A stretch of 64,000 bases of DNA from Amycolatopsis jiangsuensis (GCF_014204865.1 NZ_JACHMG010000001.1:4800501-4864500); one strand, 5' to 3'; positions 17,213 through 26,569 are shown, numbered from the stretch's first letter. Notes: generated from the letters alone by a model not told the origin. Made by a program: numbers and translations.

Positions 17213-17554
17213 CTACTCCGGCCAGGCCTCCGCTTCCGCCGCGAGAGCAGTGGCGACATCCAGCTCGCTCGAACGCACCTGCGAGGCCAGCGATCCCGGC
17301 TGCGGCCGGAGCAACAGCCAGCCGGTCACGTCCCGATCGGTGTAGCGCGGTGACTCGTCATCACCGATGCCCAAGGACGCGAAGTACTGGCGTGCGGCCC
17401 AGGTTTCCGGAACCCAGGCACGCGCCCAGCGCAGCACGATCCGTGCGAGGTCGTTGCGTGCGTCGGCCGGATGGATGAGCCGGTCGCCGGTGATCGCCAC
17501 CAGGCGCGGCGTGTAGGCCGCGCCCGGAGCGCCGATCACGAGATGACTGTCCAT
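17213..17554 (-). CDS. Hypothetical protein
   Basis: 113 residues from an ATG immediately after GGGGGAGG. It begins MDSHLVIGAPGAAYTPRLVA and contains VLRWARAWVPETWAARQYF and TGWLLLRPQPGSLASQV. No membrane segment, signal peptide or familiar motif is recognised. The good ribosome binding site and typical codon use argue that it is real. Confidence 0.6.
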   Translation of the reverse strand: MDSHLVIGAPGAAYTPRLVAITGDRLIHPADARNDLARIVLRWARAWVPETWAARQYFASLGIGDDESPRYTDRDVTGWLLLRPQPGSLASQVRSSELDVATALAAEAEAWPE

Positions 17555-18460
17555 TCCTCCCCCGAGTCCACCGAGCCGGATGTGTGGCGGTCCGCCCACG
17601 CGCGGGAGCGTAGGCGTTACCAGGGAAGGACAGCTGCCGGCGGACGCTCCCCCGGGGGCTCGTCCTTCCACGGCTGCTTACTGAACCACCACTAATGGTA
17701 CGGATCCACCGGATGCGGCGAAACTCGACCCGCCGAAACGGAATCGGACCGGTAAACGATCATCCGCTCCGGTTCCGGAAACCGCTCTTCACGACTCGGC
17801 GGGCATGGGGATCGAACTGCGAAAACAGCAGCCATGACCGGCCTCAACAGGCAGATCCGGCAAGAATCGTCCGGCTCGCGCCGCGATCCGGAACGCCGTG
17901 GCGGCCCCCGTCGAGAACCTCCCGGCGGGGTGATCCCGCCGAGAAGTCCTCCGCCACCAGGGATGCGGCCTCTCCGGCGCCTTGGTTGTCAGGTCCCCGG
18001 CGCCGGGAGCGGTCGGCCGCGAAGCCGCCTCCGAGGCGCTTCCCCGGCACCCGAGAGAATACCGACCCCACAGCCGTCCGAACAGTTTCCGCACGGAATG
18101 ACCGTCCTACGAGTGGCTGTCCGGTCAGGTGGAAACCCCCGTGGCTACCCGAATTCCAGAAGGCCAAACATCGGGATCACGGGGCGCCGGCGTCCTGCAT
18201 TCCGCCCGGCCGCGATGACACTGAAGAGTGGCGATGACTGCGCCTAGTGATATCGATCAGAGCAGGCCCTGCTACTGCCTCACGCTAATGCCAATTTCTG
18301 GGACGAATGGAGCAATGCCATACGCGGAGCGGTACCAGTCGTTGCCTGCTTCGCCGCAGTGACCGAGATCGCCGTCGCGCGTCGCCCGGGGGCCGTTGCT
18401 GGACGCGAAGGTGGGCCGGTGCCTTCGCACCAGCCCACCTTCGCGCTCCTCGGCGTCCGA
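17555..18460. other. Gene-free stretch with a strong hairpin near its right end
   Basis: About 900 bp without a credible gene; base composition is slightly more even than in the surroundings. Open frames give Arg/Pro-rich or Gly-rich peptides without ribosome binding sites. A 13-bp hairpin lies at 18404-18445. Confidence 0.45.
18404..18445 (-). terminator. Hairpin terminator after secreted repeat protein gene
   Basis: Perfect 13-bp arms CGCGAAGGTGGGC / GCCCACCTTCGCG with a 16-nt loop, 15 bp past the stop of the leftward gene at 18461. No U-tract follows, which is usual in actinobacteria. Confidence 0.75.
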
Positions 18461-19360
18461 TCAGTCGACGTCGTGTCCGCCGACACCCGTCGAGGTTTCG
18501 GTGCTGTGGCTGTACGCCCCCGTCGGGCCGGCCGCGACGTCCCAAGTGCGGAACGCGGCCGCTCCCGGTACTGCGAGTGCGCTCGTTCCACTCGAAGTAG
18601 CGCCTTCCGGCCCCGCGGTGAGCGAGGAGGCGGCGTATGCGGCGTAGTCACGTCCCGCGGAACTCGCCACGTTCGACGAGGCCGCCCCTGCCGGGCCGGC
18701 GGACGTGGTTCCCTGGTGGTACGACGACGAATCCTGAACGTGCCGGCTCGCCCTGTCCGGGCGAGTGCCGGAGCGCTGGTGTCCGGCCTTGGTCGTCCTC
18801 GGCTCGGCGGCGCTGACCGCGTGCGCCGGAGCAGCCTTCTTCACTGGTGTGACGGCTTCCTTACGCCGCAACGCCGGTTCGGACTTCGCCGGAGCCGCAT
18901 GCCGCTTCGCGACCTTCGCCCGTACCGGAGCCGCGACCGGAGCCGAGGCCGAACCCTGGTCGACAGCGGGGGCGGAGGCCGAACGTGATGTGCCTGCCGG
19001 CCGAGTCGCGCTCGCCGAACGTGCCGGGTCCGTGGTGGCGGTGGGGCGGCTGTCGCCCCGTCCGCTTGCCTCGCTCTCGCCGTGCAGCACGGCCGCACCG
19101 CCGATCCCGGCGACGCTGCCGTGCTGCTCGTTCCACACATTTCCCCATCCGTCGGTGCCGGATTCCTGGTGCAGGACGCCCGCTCCGCCGATTCCGGCGT
19201 AGACCGCCGAGTCCTCCTGGCTGCTCGCGCCGCCGGGCCACCAGCCGGTGGTGAGCGGGAGCGTGTGCGCCGGCTCGGCGGCGACCGCGGCCGTGCCGGT
19301 CAGCGCCAGGCACAACGGGACGAAGAGCACTCCGGACAGCAAGGTCCGCTTTCTCGACAT
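18461..19360 (-). CDS. Secreted low-complexity protein with internal repeats
   Basis: 299 residues. A signal peptide (RTLLSGVLFVPLCLALTGTA, cleavage near AVAAE) leads to a mature part rich in Ala, Ser, Thr and Gly. Two repeat types are visible: YAGIGGAGVLHQES and VAGIGGAAVLHGES near residues 53-97, and TSAGPAGAASS, TAGPEGATSSG, AAGPTGAYSHS in the last third. The middle is Lys/Ala/Pro-rich. It is probably a cell-wall or extracellular structural protein. Function unknown. Confidence 0.75.
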   Translation of the reverse strand: MSRKRTLLSGVLFVPLCLALTGTAAVAAEPAHTLPLTTGWWPGGASSQEDSAVYAGIGGAGVLHQESGTDGWGNVWNEQHGSVAGIGGAAVLHGESEASGRGDSRPTATTDPARSASATRPAGTSRSASAPAVDQGSASAPVAAPVRAKVAKRHAAPAKSEPALRRKEAVTPVKKAAPAHAVSAAEPRTTKAGHQRSGTRPDRASRHVQDSSSYHQGTTSAGPAGAASSNVASSAGRDYAAYAASSLTAGPEGATSSGTSALAVPGAAAFRTWDVAAGPTGAYSHSTETSTGVGGHDVD

Positions 19361-19692
19361 GACAGTGTTTTCCTCTCAAGGAAAGGCGCCCGAGATGAAA
19401 GCCGAAGTGCCACGAGCGAGCGCCGGGATGACCGGGCGTCCTGCCCGCCGAACTGACGTTACCCGGAGAACGACCGGCGGTGCCCCGAAGGGAAAGCGAT
19501 CCGCCCAGCCGTGTTCCTTCCCCTTCGCCCAGTAACGCCGCGATTGCGCACCTCACCTGGGCTTTCGCCCGTCACGAGGGTAAAAACCCGGCCACTGCAG
19601 GGTGACTGCGCTTCGCAGCTTTGACGGTGGCAGGCGCCCCGGGTTCAGATTTCCGGGGGCGAATCCGTTCCCCGGCACCCAGAATCGTCGGC
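19361..19692. other. Divergent promoter region
   Basis: About 330 bp between the leftward secreted protein gene and the rightward GH43-like gene. No gene is seen; it should hold both promoters. Confidence 0.45.
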
Positions 19693-20637
19693 ATGTCCAT
19701 TCTCCGCCGCACGGGGTCCGCCGTCGCCGCCGCCGTTCTGCTCGCCCTCGTTCACTCGCCGGCCGCGCTGGCGGTCAGCGCGCCCCGATTGCTGCTGGAC
19801 CAGGATTTCCCGGACCCCGACATCGTCAAAACCGAATCGGGATATTTCGCTTTTTCGACGAACACCGGTTCCGGGAAGATCCCGGTGGCAAGCGCGCCGG
19901 CACCCGGCGGTCCGTGGCAGGTCGTCGGTGACGCACTCGCCGCCGTACCGAAGTGGGCCAAACCGGACGGCGGGCTCTGGGCGCCGGACGTCACGACGCT
20001 GCCGGACGGGACTTTCGTGTTGTACTTCGCCGCGCCCATCGCACCGGACGGACCGATGTGCCTCGGCGTCGCGACCTCCTCGCGACCGGCCGGCCCCTAT
20101 CAGCCCGCCGGTGACGAGCCGCTCGTCTGCGTGCCCGCCGACGACGGAGACATCGACCCGCAAACCTTCCTCGATTCCGACGGCAGTCGGTACCTGCTGT
20201 ACAAGGCGGACGGCGCGACCGTGGGACCGCCCGCGGCGATCTGGTCGCAGAAACTCGGCTCCGACGGGCGAACACTGTCGGGGCCGCGGACCGAGCTGCT
20301 GCGCGCCGACCTCACTTCGGAGAAGAACGTGGTGGAGGCGCCTTCGGTGGTCAAGACCTCGTCGCAGTACCTGCTCTTCTACTCCGCCGACACGTTCCAG
20401 AGCTCCGGATACCACACTGGTTACGCCTCGGCGCCGACCCTCGCCGGACCGTTCGTGAAGGCGGATGCGCCGCTGCTGTCGACCGATCTGCTCGACGGCA
20501 AGGTCGACGGGCCGGGCGGCGCCGATGTGGTCGACGGGTACATCTACTTCCACGGCAGGCGGACCAGCGGGGAACCGGCACGTGGTCTCTACCAGTTGCC
20601 GATCACGTTCCCCGGTGGCGTTCCGCGGCTCGGCTGA
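19693..20637 (+). CDS. Secreted glycoside hydrolase, family 43-like
   Basis: 314 residues from the ATG at 19693. A signal peptide (AVAAAVLLALVHSPAALA) precedes a five-bladed-propeller-type sequence. The general-base Asp is in QDFPDPDIVKT, the family landmark GGLWAPDVTTL is present, a second Asp lies in DGDIDPQTFLD, and the acid Glu is in VVEAPSVVKTS. Family 43 enzymes cut arabinan or xylan side chains. The exact substrate cannot be told. Confidence 0.85.
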   Translation: MSILRRTGSAVAAAVLLALVHSPAALAVSAPRLLLDQDFPDPDIVKTESGYFAFSTNTGSGKIPVASAPAPGGPWQVVGDALAAVPKWAKPDGGLWAPDVTTLPDGTFVLYFAAPIAPDGPMCLGVATSSRPAGPYQPAGDEPLVCVPADDGDIDPQTFLDSDGSRYLLYKADGATVGPPAAIWSQKLGSDGRTLSGPRTELLRADLTSEKNVVEAPSVVKTSSQYLLFYSADTFQSSGYHTGYASAPTLAGPFVKADAPLLSTDLLDGKVDGPGGADVVDGYIYFHGRRTSGEPARGLYQLPITFPGGVPRLG

Positions 20638-20640
20638 GCC

Positions 20641-21321
20641 TCACCGCCGGGACCCGCGCCGTGCGACCCGGTTGATCAGCTGCGCGGACAGGTCGTAGAC
20701 CTTGACATTGGTGCGTTGCGAAAGCCGTCTCAGCATTTCGAACGCCTCGTCGGAGGAGACCTCCTCCCGCGCCATCACGATTCCCTTCGCCTGCTCCAGC
20801 ACCGTCCTGGTTTCGAGGGCCTCGCGCAGCTGGAGGTTCTCCGCACGCAGGTACCGGACGAGTTCCGCCGGGGTCGCGTCCTCCCGTGGCCGGGGCACCG
20901 CGGGCGGCTTCCAGTACGCACCGTTTCCGTTCGCCTCGCCGGCGCGAGCGGCCCCGATGTGCTCCTGGGCTTCGTCGAGAGTGTCGTAAACCCTGATCAG
21001 CGAGTCGACACCGACGATCTGCAACGACCGGCGCACCGTCGTGGACGCCGCGACCGCCAGCTCCAGACCGCGTTCCCGTGCCTCGCGCACCATTTCGAGC
21101 AGGACCGTGATTCCCGCGGAACCGAAGAAGGTGACGCCGGTCGTGTCCGCGAGCACCACCGGGGCGGTGACCCCGGCCTGCCACAGCCGGCTCCACGCCT
21201 CCCGCCACACCGACGTCGTCGTCAGGTCGACTTCACCCTTCGCGGTCACCGTGGGGATCGGCTGCCCACTGTCGACGCCGACCGACAGCGCCGCGCTCAT
21301 CTCAGGTCGTGAAATGTTCAA
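20641..21321 (-). CDS. STAS-ANTAR two-domain regulator
   Basis: 226 residues from a TTG preceded by GGGAGA; an ATG at 21300 is an alternative without a good ribosome binding site. Residues about 10-105 form a STAS domain (KGEVDLTTTSVW; DTTGVTFFGSAGITVLLEM, Ser as phosphorylation site). Residues about 150-220 form an ANTAR RNA-binding domain (EALETRTVLEQAKGIVMA, then VSSDEAFEMLRRLSQRTNVK). ANTAR domains bind dual hexaloop RNAs to cause antitermination, so this protein appears to couple partner switching to RNA control. Confidence 0.88.
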   Translation of the reverse strand: MNISRPEMSAALSVGVDSGQPIPTVTAKGEVDLTTTSVWREAWSRLWQAGVTAPVVLADTTGVTFFGSAGITVLLEMVREARERGLELAVAASTTVRRSLQIVGVDSLIRVYDTLDEAQEHIGAARAGEANGNGAYWKPPAVPRPREDATPAELVRYLRAENLQLREALETRTVLEQAKGIVMAREEVSSDEAFEMLRRLSQRTNVKVYDLSAQLINRVARRGSRR

Positions 21322-21731
21322 CGGAATTCTCCCAGCGCGTACGACGGATGGCTGCGGCGCACTGCTTGACCGTTCGAGAGACCAACTTACCGCGTCCGGA
21401 GGGAAAAATGCACATCGCACGTGCACCAGCAAACGCAAACGCACGCGCCACCGTGACCGGGCCGAACGCTGGTCGCCGGAAAGGTGCGCCACATGAAAAC
21501 GGCCGTCGTGTGCGCTATGCACACGACGGCCGTCGTCTGACGACTGCGCGAACCGCCCTACCAGGTCGTTACCGGATTGACCGGCTGCACTGGGCGGGTG
21601 CGGGGACCCGGACCGGAACCGGGAATGTCAGGACTCGGCTCCGGTCCGGACGCCGCGCGGCTCGAACCCGAACCGCCGGACTCCGCGCCTCAACCGGACT
21701 CCGCCCACCACGGGCGGCCGGGCGCGAAGAC
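21322..21731. other. Gene-free stretch with terminator hairpin
   Basis: About 410 bp between two leftward genes. Apart from the hairpin at 21499-21533 no gene or clear element is seen. It should include the promoter of the STAS-ANTAR gene. Confidence 0.45.
21499..21533 (-). terminator. Strong hairpin terminator
   Basis: Perfect 15-bp arms (ACGGCCGTCGTGTGC and its complement) around a 5-nt loop. It lies between the stop of the small secreted protein gene at 21732 and the promoter region of the STAS-ANTAR gene. Confidence 0.75.
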
Positions 21732-22079
21732 TCAGTTGTGCTGGAGGCTGCCTCCGTCGGCCACGCCACCCGAAGCGCAGTTGTACGGGTTCTTCCCTTC
21801 CGCGGAGTTGGCGCCCGGGGAGAGCACCGGCACACCGATACCTTCGAGTGAGTGCCGGATCGGAACCTGCACGCCGAGCACATTCACGTCGTTTCCACAG
21901 AAACCGAGCGTCCCGTTCACATTGTGCAGAACGTCGACGTTGTTCAGGTTCACCAGACCGACCTGACCGTTCCGATCTCCGTCACCGTGGTGGCCGTCGG
22001 TGGCCGCGGACGCGATCCCGCCCGACAACAAGGCACCTGCCGCGAGCGCAGCGGTCATGAAACCGATCTTCTTCAGCAT
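21732..22079 (-). CDS. Small secreted chaplin-like protein, second copy
   Basis: 115 residues, closely related to the protein at 16481-16840: the same MLKKIG signal peptide start, His/Gly/Asp linker, core VGLVNLNNVDVLHNVNGTLG, CGNDVNVLGVQVPI and GVPVLSPG, and the YNCASGG tail. The two conserved cysteines are kept. Both proteins should be exported to the cell surface, perhaps in aerial or hydrophobic structures. Confidence 0.75.
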   Translation of the reverse strand: MLKKIGFMTAALAAGALLSGGIASAATDGHHGDGDRNGQVGLVNLNNVDVLHNVNGTLGFCGNDVNVLGVQVPIRHSLEGIGVPVLSPGANSAEGKNPYNCASGGVADGGSLQHN

Positions 22080-22261
22080 CGGGTACTCCCGGGGATTGAG
22101 GATTGACGGGGGCGTTCCGCCTCGCCGTATGTGTGCCGAGAACGTACTGGCGCCTCACGACGATCTTCCACTTCGTTCCACGATCGTGTCGGGTCGCAGT
22201 TCTCTGACCGAGGTTTTCCTACCCTGATCGGTTGGTCTCACGAATTCTTTTTTTCGCAGTC

Positions 22262-22301
22262 GTGAGTGGCCACGCCGGTTCCCATCGGCGTGGCCACTCA
22301 C
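22262..22301 (-). terminator. Hairpin terminator after DUF2382 gene
   Basis: Perfect 16-bp arms beginning GTGAGTGGCCACGCCG with an 8-nt loop, 9 bp beyond the stop at 22311. A run of seven T lies on the plus-strand 5' side, so there is no U-tract for the leftward transcript. Confidence 0.7.
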
Positions 22302-22310
22302 AGGTTCTGC

Positions 22311-23096
22311 TCAACGGCGGCGCTGGGTGTCGTCGTCGACGTCGATTTCTTCCCTGCGGACCTGCCCGTGCACGGTCTCTTCCTCGGTGACCTGCTGCTT
22401 GTCCAGCCGCACCTTCTCCACCGGGACCGTTTCGGTGTTCACGACCGGTTTCTCGGCGTGCAGGGTGACTTCCTGCTCGCCCTCCTCGATCCGGGCCTCG
22501 CCCGGCTCGCCGCGCTCGATCGGTTCGCGCTCCACCCGGACCTCTTCGTGGCGTACCGGAACCTTCATCTCCTGTTCCTCGGTCACCACGTACTTACGCA
22601 ACCGTACGTGCCCGGTTTCCACCGACTCGGTCCCCACGCGAAGCCGTTCTTCCGAACGGGTCACCTCGGCATTCTCGCCACGCGCCGCGTGCTCACCCGG
22701 GGCAGCCTTCCTACGGCCGGTGCCCGGTACCGCCCCGGCTGCGGGCTGGGCGCCCTCGCCAGGATTCTGCGCGTGCCGGCCGGACTGCTGCAGCCCGTAG
22801 TAGCGGTAGAGCTCGTCACCTTCGTCAGTGGAGAGATGGCCGTCGGCGTCGATCTGCGGCGCGTCGGAGACCTTCTGCTTCGGCACCTGGGCCACGACGT
22901 CCTCGTCCCGGAGCACCGCGCCCTGCAGGGGGACGAAACTTTCCTTGTGCCCGAACATGCCGGTCTTGACCGTCATCCACTCCGGATCCCCGGTGTCGTC
23001 CGAGAGATACACCGAGCCGATCTTCCCCAGTTTCTCACCGTCACGGTCGAGCGCGGTGCTGCCGACCAGTTGCTGAGGGTCGAGATTGCGAGTCAT
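22311..23096 (-). CDS. PRC-barrel and DUF2382 (YsnF/AvaK-like) stress protein
   Basis: 261 residues. Residues 8-85 match a PRC-barrel (LVGSTALDRDGEKLGKIGSV, WMTVKTGMFGHKESFVPL). A Gly/Ala linker follows, then about 110 charged residues of the DUF2382 type (SEERLRVGTESVETGHVRLR, EEVRVEREPIERGE, EKPVVNTETVPVEKVRL). Such proteins accumulate in general stress. Regulation by the SigF-like factor is plausible but not shown. Confidence 0.85.
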   Translation of the reverse strand: MTRNLDPQQLVGSTALDRDGEKLGKIGSVYLSDDTGDPEWMTVKTGMFGHKESFVPLQGAVLRDEDVVAQVPKQKVSDAPQIDADGHLSTDEGDELYRYYGLQQSGRHAQNPGEGAQPAAGAVPGTGRRKAAPGEHAARGENAEVTRSEERLRVGTESVETGHVRLRKYVVTEEQEMKVPVRHEEVRVEREPIERGEPGEARIEEGEQEVTLHAEKPVVNTETVPVEKVRLDKQQVTEEETVHGQVRREEIDVDDDTQRRR

Positions 23097-23285
23097 GCCC
23101 TGTCCTTTCCTGGGGGTGCCAGCGCCTCGCGCTGCCCTTCATGGACGTTCGTGTCCATCGGATACCCAGGTCCGGCGACCATCCCGCCGCACGACCGTCC
23201 CGCCACACCAACGAGCGACCCCCGCGTCCGCGCGACCCCAGCGCTACGCGCCCGAGCGCTTCTCGTGTGAGTGACAAGTGGGGTG

Positions 23286-24668
23286 TCAGCAGAACCCGAT
23301 GCGGACCATCCCACGGTCGCGCGCCGGACCGAACACCGCCGGCTGACAGGTGGTTTCGAGCACGGACATCCACAGGTCGCCGTCGGGGTCGACCTGGTTG
23401 CGCCGGCTGGTCATCAGGGACAACGGGACATGCACGAAACGGCGCCGCCACCGCGCGACCGCGGCCTCGGTACGACCGGCCATGGCAGCGTGCACCGCGG
23501 CATGGGCCAGCCGCAGGCAGTAAACGCTGTCGTAGGCGTTGGCGGCGATGCTGCGGACCGCGTAGCTCGGGTCGATGTAGCGCATCGTCGGGGACAGGCC
23601 GACCGCGGTCAGGTGCGCGGTGATGCTCGCCTGCAGCAGGCCGCCGATGTCACCGAGTTTGAGGTTGCCCGAGGCGTCGGTGCCGCGTCCGTTCTGCTGC
23701 GGCAGGCCGTGTTCTTCGAGAAGCTCCTGCCCCGCCCCCTCGGCGAGGACGATGACCACGTGTCCCTTCGTGCGTACGTGCTGCTCGACGTGGGCCAGCA
23801 GGCCGTCCGGTCCGCCGAGTGCGAAGGGAATTTCGGGGATCAGCACGATGTCCGCGGCATTGGCCGCCAGCGCGGCGTAGCTGGCGATGAATCCCGAGTG
23901 CCGGCCCATCAGCTTCACGATCCCGACGCCGTTGAGGCCGGCCGCGGCTTCGACGGCGACCGCGGAGATGAAGTCGGTGGCCCGCGCGAAGGCGCTCTGG
24001 AAACCGAACGACTGATCGGTGAACGGCAGATCGTTGTCGATCGTCTTCGGCACCCCGATGACCGCGATGTCCAGCCCCCGCGCGCGGATGGCCTCGCTGA
24101 GGAACGTCGCCGCGCGCATTCCCCCGTCGCCACCGATGACGAACATGATGTCGATGCCTCGCGAAACGAGGGTGTCGACCATTTCGTCGGCGTCCTGGCC
24201 ACCACGCGAGCTGCCCAGGATCGTGCCGCCGGCGTTGTGGATGTCGCGCACGCGGTCCGGCGTCAGTTCGATGGTGTCGTCGCGGTGCGCGGCGGTCAGT
24301 CCCTGCAGGCCGTTGCGGAAGCCCAGCACCTGTTTGACCTGGTAGTGCACGTAGATTTCCTGGACGAGACCGCGGATCACGTTGTTGAGCCCGGGACACA
24401 GCCCCCCGCAGGTGACGATGCCCGCGGTCACCTGCGAGGGATCGAAGTAGATCTTCCGGCGCGGCCCGGCGGCCTCGAAACTCGGAATGCGGCCGAGGGG
24501 CAGACCGTGGTCGGCGAGCATGGAAACGGTGTCCTCGAGCAGGACGCGATCGCCTTCCGCGACGTAGTGCGGGGACGTCTGCTTGGTGGACAGCGTCTCG
24601 GAGAACGGCGAGTCGTAGCGGCATTCGCCGAGCCGGCGAACGCGGAGGTCGTCCAGATGCAACGTCAC
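23286..24668 (-). CDS. pfkA: ATP-dependent 6-phosphofructokinase
   Basis: 460 residues from a GTG with AAGGAG upstream; the frame is open 14 codons further, to 24710. It phosphorylates fructose 6-phosphate to the bisphosphate. Motifs: GIVTCGGLCPGLNNVIRGLV (nucleotide binding), FVIGGDGGMR, where Gly after GGD indicates ATP rather than pyrophosphate, and GVPKTIDNDLPFTDQSFGFQ at the active site. The long form with PKTIDND belongs to the group seen in spirochaetes, trypanosomes and plants. In A. methanolica an ATP enzyme of this type is the methanol-growth isoenzyme, which fits its place at the end of the RuMP gene set. Confidence 0.9.
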   Translation of the reverse strand: MTLHLDDLRVRRLGECRYDSPFSETLSTKQTSPHYVAEGDRVLLEDTVSMLADHGLPLGRIPSFEAAGPRRKIYFDPSQVTAGIVTCGGLCPGLNNVIRGLVQEIYVHYQVKQVLGFRNGLQGLTAAHRDDTIELTPDRVRDIHNAGGTILGSSRGGQDADEMVDTLVSRGIDIMFVIGGDGGMRAATFLSEAIRARGLDIAVIGVPKTIDNDLPFTDQSFGFQSAFARATDFISAVAVEAAAGLNGVGIVKLMGRHSGFIASYAALAANAADIVLIPEIPFALGGPDGLLAHVEQHVRTKGHVVIVLAEGAGQELLEEHGLPQQNGRGTDASGNLKLGDIGGLLQASITAHLTAVGLSPTMRYIDPSYAVRSIAANAYDSVYCLRLAHAAVHAAMAGRTEAAVARWRRRFVHVPLSLMTSRRNQVDPDGDLWMSVLETTCQPAVFGPARDRGMVRIGFC

Positions 24669-24713
24669 CGGATCTCCTTGATCGTGATGGTCCGTTTCGA
24701 GGCGGTTCACTGC

Positions 24714-25709
24714 CTACTCGAAGGTGGTGTGCGTGATGTGCCGGACTTCTCCCCGGGAGATCAGGAGCGATTCGGCGATCGTCGTGCCATTGCTTTTCCG
24801 CGGACGTCCGACGAGTGGGCCGCCGTTGACGCCGGTGGCGACGAAGAAGGCATCGCCTGCGACCAGTTCGGCGCCGGTGTAGACGCGGTCGAGGGACAGA
24901 CCTGCCGCCCGGATGTTGTCCGCTTCCTCGTCCCGCTGCGGGGCCAGCCTGCCCAGCATGCCGCCACCGAGCGCCTGGACCGCAGCGGCGGTCAGCACAC
25001 CCTCGGGCGTGCCGCCGACCCCGATGAGCAGGTCGATGTCGAGCGTCGGCAGAAGTACCGCCAGGCTCCCCCCGACATCACCGCCCGCCGGGGTCTGCAC
25101 GGCCGCGCCCGCACGCACCACACGGGCGATCAGCTCCTTGTGCCGCGGCTTGTCCATGATGACCACGCGGAGTTCGCCGACCTGCTTGCCGAGGGCCTTC
25201 GCGACGTTGGCCAAGGTCTGCTCGGGCGGGTCGTCCAGATCGATGACGTCCTTCGCCCGGGGCGGCACCACGATCTTGTCCATGTAGAACCCCGGGCCGG
25301 GCGACCAGAACGTTCCCGCGTCGCCGAACGCGATCGTCGCCAGTGCGCCGGGCAGGTCGTGCGCGCAGAACGAGGTTCCCTCGAGGGGATCGACGGCGAT
25401 GTCGAAGTCCGGTCCCTGGCCGTTGCCCACGATCTCGCCGTTGAACAACATCGGGGCGTCGTCCTTCTCGCCCTCCCCGATGACCACCCTTCCCCGCCCG
25501 GGTGCGTCGGCCAGTGCCGCGCGCATCGCCGTGGTCGCCGCCGCGTCGGCGGCTTTCTGGTCGCCGCGGCCCACCCAGGGATAGCTGGCCAGCGCGGCAC
25601 CACGGGTCGCGGCCAGCGCCACCGACTCCAGAGTGTGGAGATCGCCGGAAGTCCGCGGCGCGACCTCGCTCCGATACTGCATCTGGGGCTCCATTCTCGT
25701 CGGTGGCAT
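24714..25709 (-). CDS. glpX: Class II fructose-1,6-bisphosphatase (GlpX), possibly also sedoheptulose-bisphosphatase
   Basis: 331 residues. All family motifs are intact: YPWVGRGDQKAADAAAT, VIGEGEKDDAPMLFNGE, and DIAVDPLEGTSFCAHD (metal and phosphate ligands), then GVGGTPEGVLTAAA. It dephosphorylates fructose 1,6-bisphosphate, and related enzymes accept sedoheptulose 1,7-bisphosphate. With no transaldolase gene in the island, the latter activity would allow ribulose-5-phosphate regeneration. It lies 31 bp after hxlB and directly before pfkA in one leftward unit. Confidence 0.92.
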   Translation of the reverse strand: MPPTRMEPQMQYRSEVAPRTSGDLHTLESVALAATRGAALASYPWVGRGDQKAADAAATTAMRAALADAPGRGRVVIGEGEKDDAPMLFNGEIVGNGQGPDFDIAVDPLEGTSFCAHDLPGALATIAFGDAGTFWSPGPGFYMDKIVVPPRAKDVIDLDDPPEQTLANVAKALGKQVGELRVVIMDKPRHKELIARVVRAGAAVQTPAGGDVGGSLAVLLPTLDIDLLIGVGGTPEGVLTAAAVQALGGGMLGRLAPQRDEEADNIRAAGLSLDRVYTGAELVAGDAFFVATGVNGGPLVGRPRKSNGTTIAESLLISRGEVRHITHTTFE

Positions 25710-25740
25710 CAGGACGCCGGAGTTCGCGATGACGGTGCAA

Positions 25741-26328
25741 TCACTCGAGATTCGCGTGCAGCCGCCACAGCTCGCGGGCCTGCGTCCCGCTCGTCTGCCA
25801 CAGCGTGTGGAACAGCGCGTCGGTGATCAGTAGCACGGACTGTTCGAACAGGCTGCCCGCGTACTGGACGGAGGCGGTCCCGTCGAAGTCCTGCTTGTCC
25901 GCGGCCGGGATGATCAGGACCTCGGTGGCGGCCTTGGCCAACGCCGAATCCGCGGCCGTGGTCAGCGCGATCACGTTCGCGCCCTGGTCACGGGCGGTCT
26001 GGGCGGCCCGCACCACGCGGGCGGTCGAGCCCGAGCCCGAAGCCGCCACGAGCACGTCGCCCGAACCGATCGCGGGAGCGGTCACCTCCCCGACGACGTG
26101 GGTGGGAAGCCCAAGGTGCATGAACCGCATCGCGGCCATCTGCAGGGCGAGCCCACTGCGCCCGGTGCCGATCGTGAACACCGTCGGTGCCTTGAGCAAC
26201 AGGGCACCGGCACGAATCCAGGCGGGCGAGTGCACGCCCGCGCTCACCTTGTCCACCTCCCCGACGACGGCCCGCGCCGCGTCCGAGAACTGGCTGGAGT
26301 CAAGCTTTTTCGTGGTCGACTGCGTCAA
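25741..26328 (-). CDS. hxlB: 6-phospho-3-hexuloisomerase
   Basis: 195 residues from a TTG with GGAGGA eight bases upstream; this gives the usual family length, while the longer open frame to 26394 does not. A single SIS domain is present: FTIGTGRSGLALQMAAMRF, LVAASGSGSTARVVRAAQ, GANVIALTTAADSALAKAA. It converts hexulose 6-phosphate to fructose 6-phosphate, the second step of formaldehyde fixation. The gene lies with hps, tkt, glpX and pfkA. A strong terminator lies between tkt and this gene, so it may start its own transcript. Confidence 0.92.
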   Translation of the reverse strand: MTQSTTKKLDSSQFSDAARAVVGEVDKVSAGVHSPAWIRAGALLLKAPTVFTIGTGRSGLALQMAAMRFMHLGLPTHVVGEVTAPAIGSGDVLVAASGSGSTARVVRAAQTARDQGANVIALTTAADSALAKAATEVLIIPAADKQDFDGTASVQYAGSLFEQSVLLITDALFHTLWQTSGTQARELWRLHANLE

Positions 26329-26539
26329 CGAGATCTTCCTCCACTTGCCGGGCGGACGGCATTCGCCGGTCACTTCGCCGGGTACGGTGCACACGCCATC
26401 GCGCGGATCGTGTCAGCGGCACCGATGAGCCGCTCAGACCACGATGATTCTCGACATTCGCGGTGCCCGGCAAGGCTTACGACATTGGGAAGCACTATCC
26501 CGTAATTGGCATAACGAATGCTGGCCGAAAGCACGACAA

Positions 26540-26569
26540 GGCGGCCCCGGCAGACTTGCCGGGGCCGCC
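26540..26569 (-). terminator. Hairpin terminator after transketolase gene
   Basis: Perfect 13-bp GC-rich arms (GGCGGCCCCGGCA) with a GACT loop, starting 17 bp past the tkt stop. It separates hps-tkt from hxlB-glpX-pfkA. Confidence 0.85.

Noticed and set aside
17695..18237. 180-codon plus-strand frame
   Set aside because: Arg/Pro/Ser-rich text, no ribosome binding site, overlapped by similar frames on both strands.
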